A stretch of DNA of 20,046 bases. Origin: Gracilaria domingensis (Eukaryota; Rhodophyta; Florideophyceae; Gracilariales; Gracilariaceae). Location of the stretch: assembly GCA_022539475.1 (NCBI GenBank), contig VCMS01000534.1, forward strand, positions 1-20,046. The letters run 5' to 3'. Under the pieces are notes generated by a model. That model was not told where the DNA came from and did no database searches. It was given only the letters and a program-made list of their open reading frames with translations. The number at the start of each line of letters is the position of its first letter. The stretch's first letter is position 1. Below are positions 17,895 through 20,046 of the stretch, piece after piece. Position numbers and translations under genes: made by a program.

Positions 17895-19070
17895 AATCAC
17901 ATCCCGAGTTTCATACCCGTGGACGACCACTGTCAGGGGTGCGGGGTATTCCCAAGCGGGCGTGGCACAACAATATCTAACTAGCCAGCTCCAACCCCGT
18001 GGCTACTATCACACCAGTGTAAAAAATTGCCACTAGGCATCTCCCACGTCAGGTGTCTACCTATTTAAGGGTCTAACAAACCATCCAACGATCCCAAGAA
18101 TTAAAAGGGAGTTTTCATAACTTAGCTCACGTCAGCGGCCACCGGTACCATCTCATTATGAAACGCGGGATGCAAGTCCGTAGCGGAAAGCCGTTGCTTC
18201 CACCGTTCTCAATGTTTTTTAAAACGACACTCGCGATGCGTGCTCCTGTCTTCCGAATGAAAATCGCACTTGGAAGTCCGTTCTTAAATCCTGCTCTATC
18301 GTTGCGCGATGCGGGATAAAACAGCTGAATGTGAATTTCTACCGGCAAAACCCTCTTGCCGCAGTATGATTCTCGTATTGATCATGTTGACATGCCTCTT
18401 AGAATAGAAAAGAGGTGGCCAGGCCGTATCTCGGGACTTGTCAATAAATGCTCCGTTCTTGTTGCTGGCGATTTGCGAGCTTTTTATCTAGAACAGTTGA
18501 CTTGCGGATGCCAGGTCATGTAAGCAGTAGCTTGGCGACGTTTTCGTTTCTCGCAGGAGTCGAGAAGCTTCTGTAGCGCGCGAGGGACTGGTCTCGTCTG
18601 CGTTCCAAGCGCTTTGTGCTTCAGTATGTGTTTTCGCATAGGACAGGGGGTCATACGAAAACGTCGGCTAGCTTCAAGTGCGATGTAACAAGTTGTGCAG
18701 ACGGGAGCTCGCTAGGGAGCTGTTTCATTTGAAGTTTATTGGTCAGTCCTGTGCATGACGGGAAGGGCTCGACCACGGACATACGGACTCCCTGTTGGGC
18801 GCCAGTCGGAGGTGAAGATGGGCTTTGTTGCGGTCCATGACGTTTGGCGGGAATTTGCCTCAAAATTAGCCATGCCCAAAACTATGCCTCCATAAGGGTT
18901 ACGTAAGAAAGATAGTGCGCTGGTGCTGCGAGCGACAATGACGTGGCTCGCACGCCCCGATAGCCCCATTGCCTCCTTGCCGAACCGATTTGATCACGCT
19001 GCTCAGCAAGATTTGCGAGAATTAGAGAGAATTCGCTGGCCAGCACGAGGATGTTCTCATGTAGCAGCGA

Positions 19071-20046
19071 GAACTTCTTCGCTACTCGCCGCCGTCTGCG
19101 CCGTTCCCTCACTGCTCGCTTCTTTGCTGTTCCGCCGCTGTTCGCGCGCTATAGGCCTGCTTTCGCCGCATCGCTTCGTTTTGCTCCGCTGTGGCGTAAA
19201 GCGCGGCTCGCTCTGCTTGGCCTCGCCTTGCCCGCATACGTTCTCTCGCCCCGTGGTCCTGTGATCTCATGCATCCAGCTCACCGCGTTCTGGCCCCCCG
19301 CCTTTTGCTACGCCACTTTGTCGCTCGGCTGCCACTTCTGTGTCTGCTGCCCTCCGCCTCGGCGCCCTCCGCCCGTGCGCCTATCCGCCTTCGTTTTCGC
19401 CTCAGCCGTGCTCCGTGTGGCTTTCTCCAATCGCCGGGCCGACTGCGCATGCACGGCCTGGCGCTTCTCCGCGTACGTGTCGCTTGCTCCTCCGCAATCG
19501 CGGCATCCTTGCGCTTCCCGCGGATGTGCGCTGCTCGACCTTGCTCTGCCGCCCTCGCGCGTTGCTCTTCCGCCGATGTCTGCTACATCGGTCTGTCTTA
19601 CTGCGATTCTGTCTCGGGCCGCTTTCGTTCTCTTCGCGTTGTTTCGCCACCCACAGTTTCGTCGCCCTACCCATCCATCGCCCTCACACGTCCCCCGCCC
19701 TCCGCCTTGCCGCACAGCTCACTGTCTCATGCTCCTTTCGCCCCACGCCGCTAATTCTGCCTCGCTGCTGCCTACCGCCTCACGCAACTCCACCTCTTCC
19801 GCATCTAGTGTCGCCGCCCGCTCGCTTCCGCCCTTGCGTGTTCGCTGCCTCTCGCGCCCACCGCTCCGCACCACCACTGTCTGCCTCGCTGGCTCTCTGG
19901 CTCTCTGCTCTCTCGCCTCGCCGCCCTCCGCCTCTCCGCCCAGTGTCGCGGCCCCGCGCTTCCGCCTCGTATTGCTTGCCCGTGGTTCCGCTGCCTTCAT
20001 TTTCGGCTTTTTTGTTCGGCCTGGGAACCCCCCCCTCCACGTTCTG
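19071..20046 (+). repeat. C+T-rich, GC-rich low-complexity end of the window
   Basis: From about 19071 to the end the plus strand is dominated by C and T with frequent CG and is visibly richer in GC than the rest. The 10-mer GCCCTCCGCC occurs four times (19349, 19364, 19697 and 19923), and (G)GCTCTCT is repeated three times in tandem at 19891-19913. An 8-base C run lies near the end (about 20026-20033). All frames here, including the 161-codon one at 19269-19754 and the Arg/Gly/Glu-rich minus-strand ones, are low-complexity and follow from composition. I see no telomere-like repeat. It may continue past the window. Confidence 0.6.

Larger units (their letters stand above)
16104..19070. other. 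Unassigned stretch alternating T-rich and purine-rich parts
   Basis: No gene is recognised. About 16150-16800 is free of 60-codon frames. 17290-17700 is clearly purine-rich on the plus strand, with repeated GTGACAAC-like words around 17603-17635. Overlapping opposite-strand frames at 16830-17124 and 17301-17745 have no motif and simply mirror each other. Frames at 17827-18036, 18127-18348 and 18651-19112 are equally anonymous. Small repeats are listed separately at 16479-16493, 17466-17508 and 17877-17894. Confidence 0.45.

Noticed and set aside
17520..18187. 12-mer GTCCGTAGCGGA at 17520-17531 and 18176-18187
   Set aside because: About a dozen shared 12-mers are expected by chance in 20 kb, and the flanks do not align.
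19269..19754. 161-codon plus-strand frame
   Set aside because: It lies in the C+T-rich block where stops are rare in several phases. The product is low-complexity (Ala, Pro, Ser, Arg, Leu), and the opposite strand is open too.

Overview
I cannot assign this 20 kb window to an organism, and I recognise no gene family in it. The longest ATG/GTG/TTG-initiated frames on either strand are 175, 168, 139 and 135 codons. About 160 codons is what chance gives for the longest frame in six frames of random DNA of this length at roughly 50% GC. No rRNA core motif, convincing tRNA, CRISPR array, IS element or operon-like array of genes could be made out by eye. CpG looks undepleted, which argues against a heavily methylated vertebrate or plant nuclear genome but does not separate protist, fungal, microbial, viral or artificial origin. 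The window is best described as non-coding, or as coding in a way an ordinary six-frame reading cannot see (RNA editing, code reassignment, heavy indel error).

The one clear large-scale structure is a pair of homologous, direct-orientation, roughly 310-320 bp elements at about 5018-5325 and 10267-10588. They stay collinear over their whole length, share a 17-nt identical core and several 10-15-nt blocks, and differ by scattered substitutions and one-base indels. That pattern points to a non-coding (perhaps RNA-structured) repeat, not a protein gene. Copy B can form two mutually exclusive stems near its 3' end.

Layout: 1-3100 is rich in T and G and poor in A and holds several hairpins, one with a C(UUCG)G loop and a following T-run. 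3101-5017 is mixed and contains the most protein-like small frame (minus strand, 3629-3859). 5018-5325 is repeat copy A. 5326-10266 leans to A and C and has a run of short plus-strand frames at 6063-7623 that touch through 4-nt NTGA overlaps. 10267-10588 is repeat copy B. 10589-13174 is mixed and includes the 168-codon minus-strand frame. 13175-13194 is an isolated A-rich tract (A12 G A6 G). 13195-15575 leans to purines and holds a cluster of inverted repeats. 15576-16103 is a pyrimidine-rich open frame. 16104-19070 alternates between T-rich and purine-rich stretches. 19071-20046 is a strongly C+T-rich, GC-rich low-complexity end with a recurring 10-mer and a short tandem repeat.

No genes can be shown to work together. 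The points worth testing are the repeat pair, the changes in strand composition, the hairpin clusters, and whether the whole contig is a real DNA molecule, an RNA-derived contig, a chimera or an artificial sequence.
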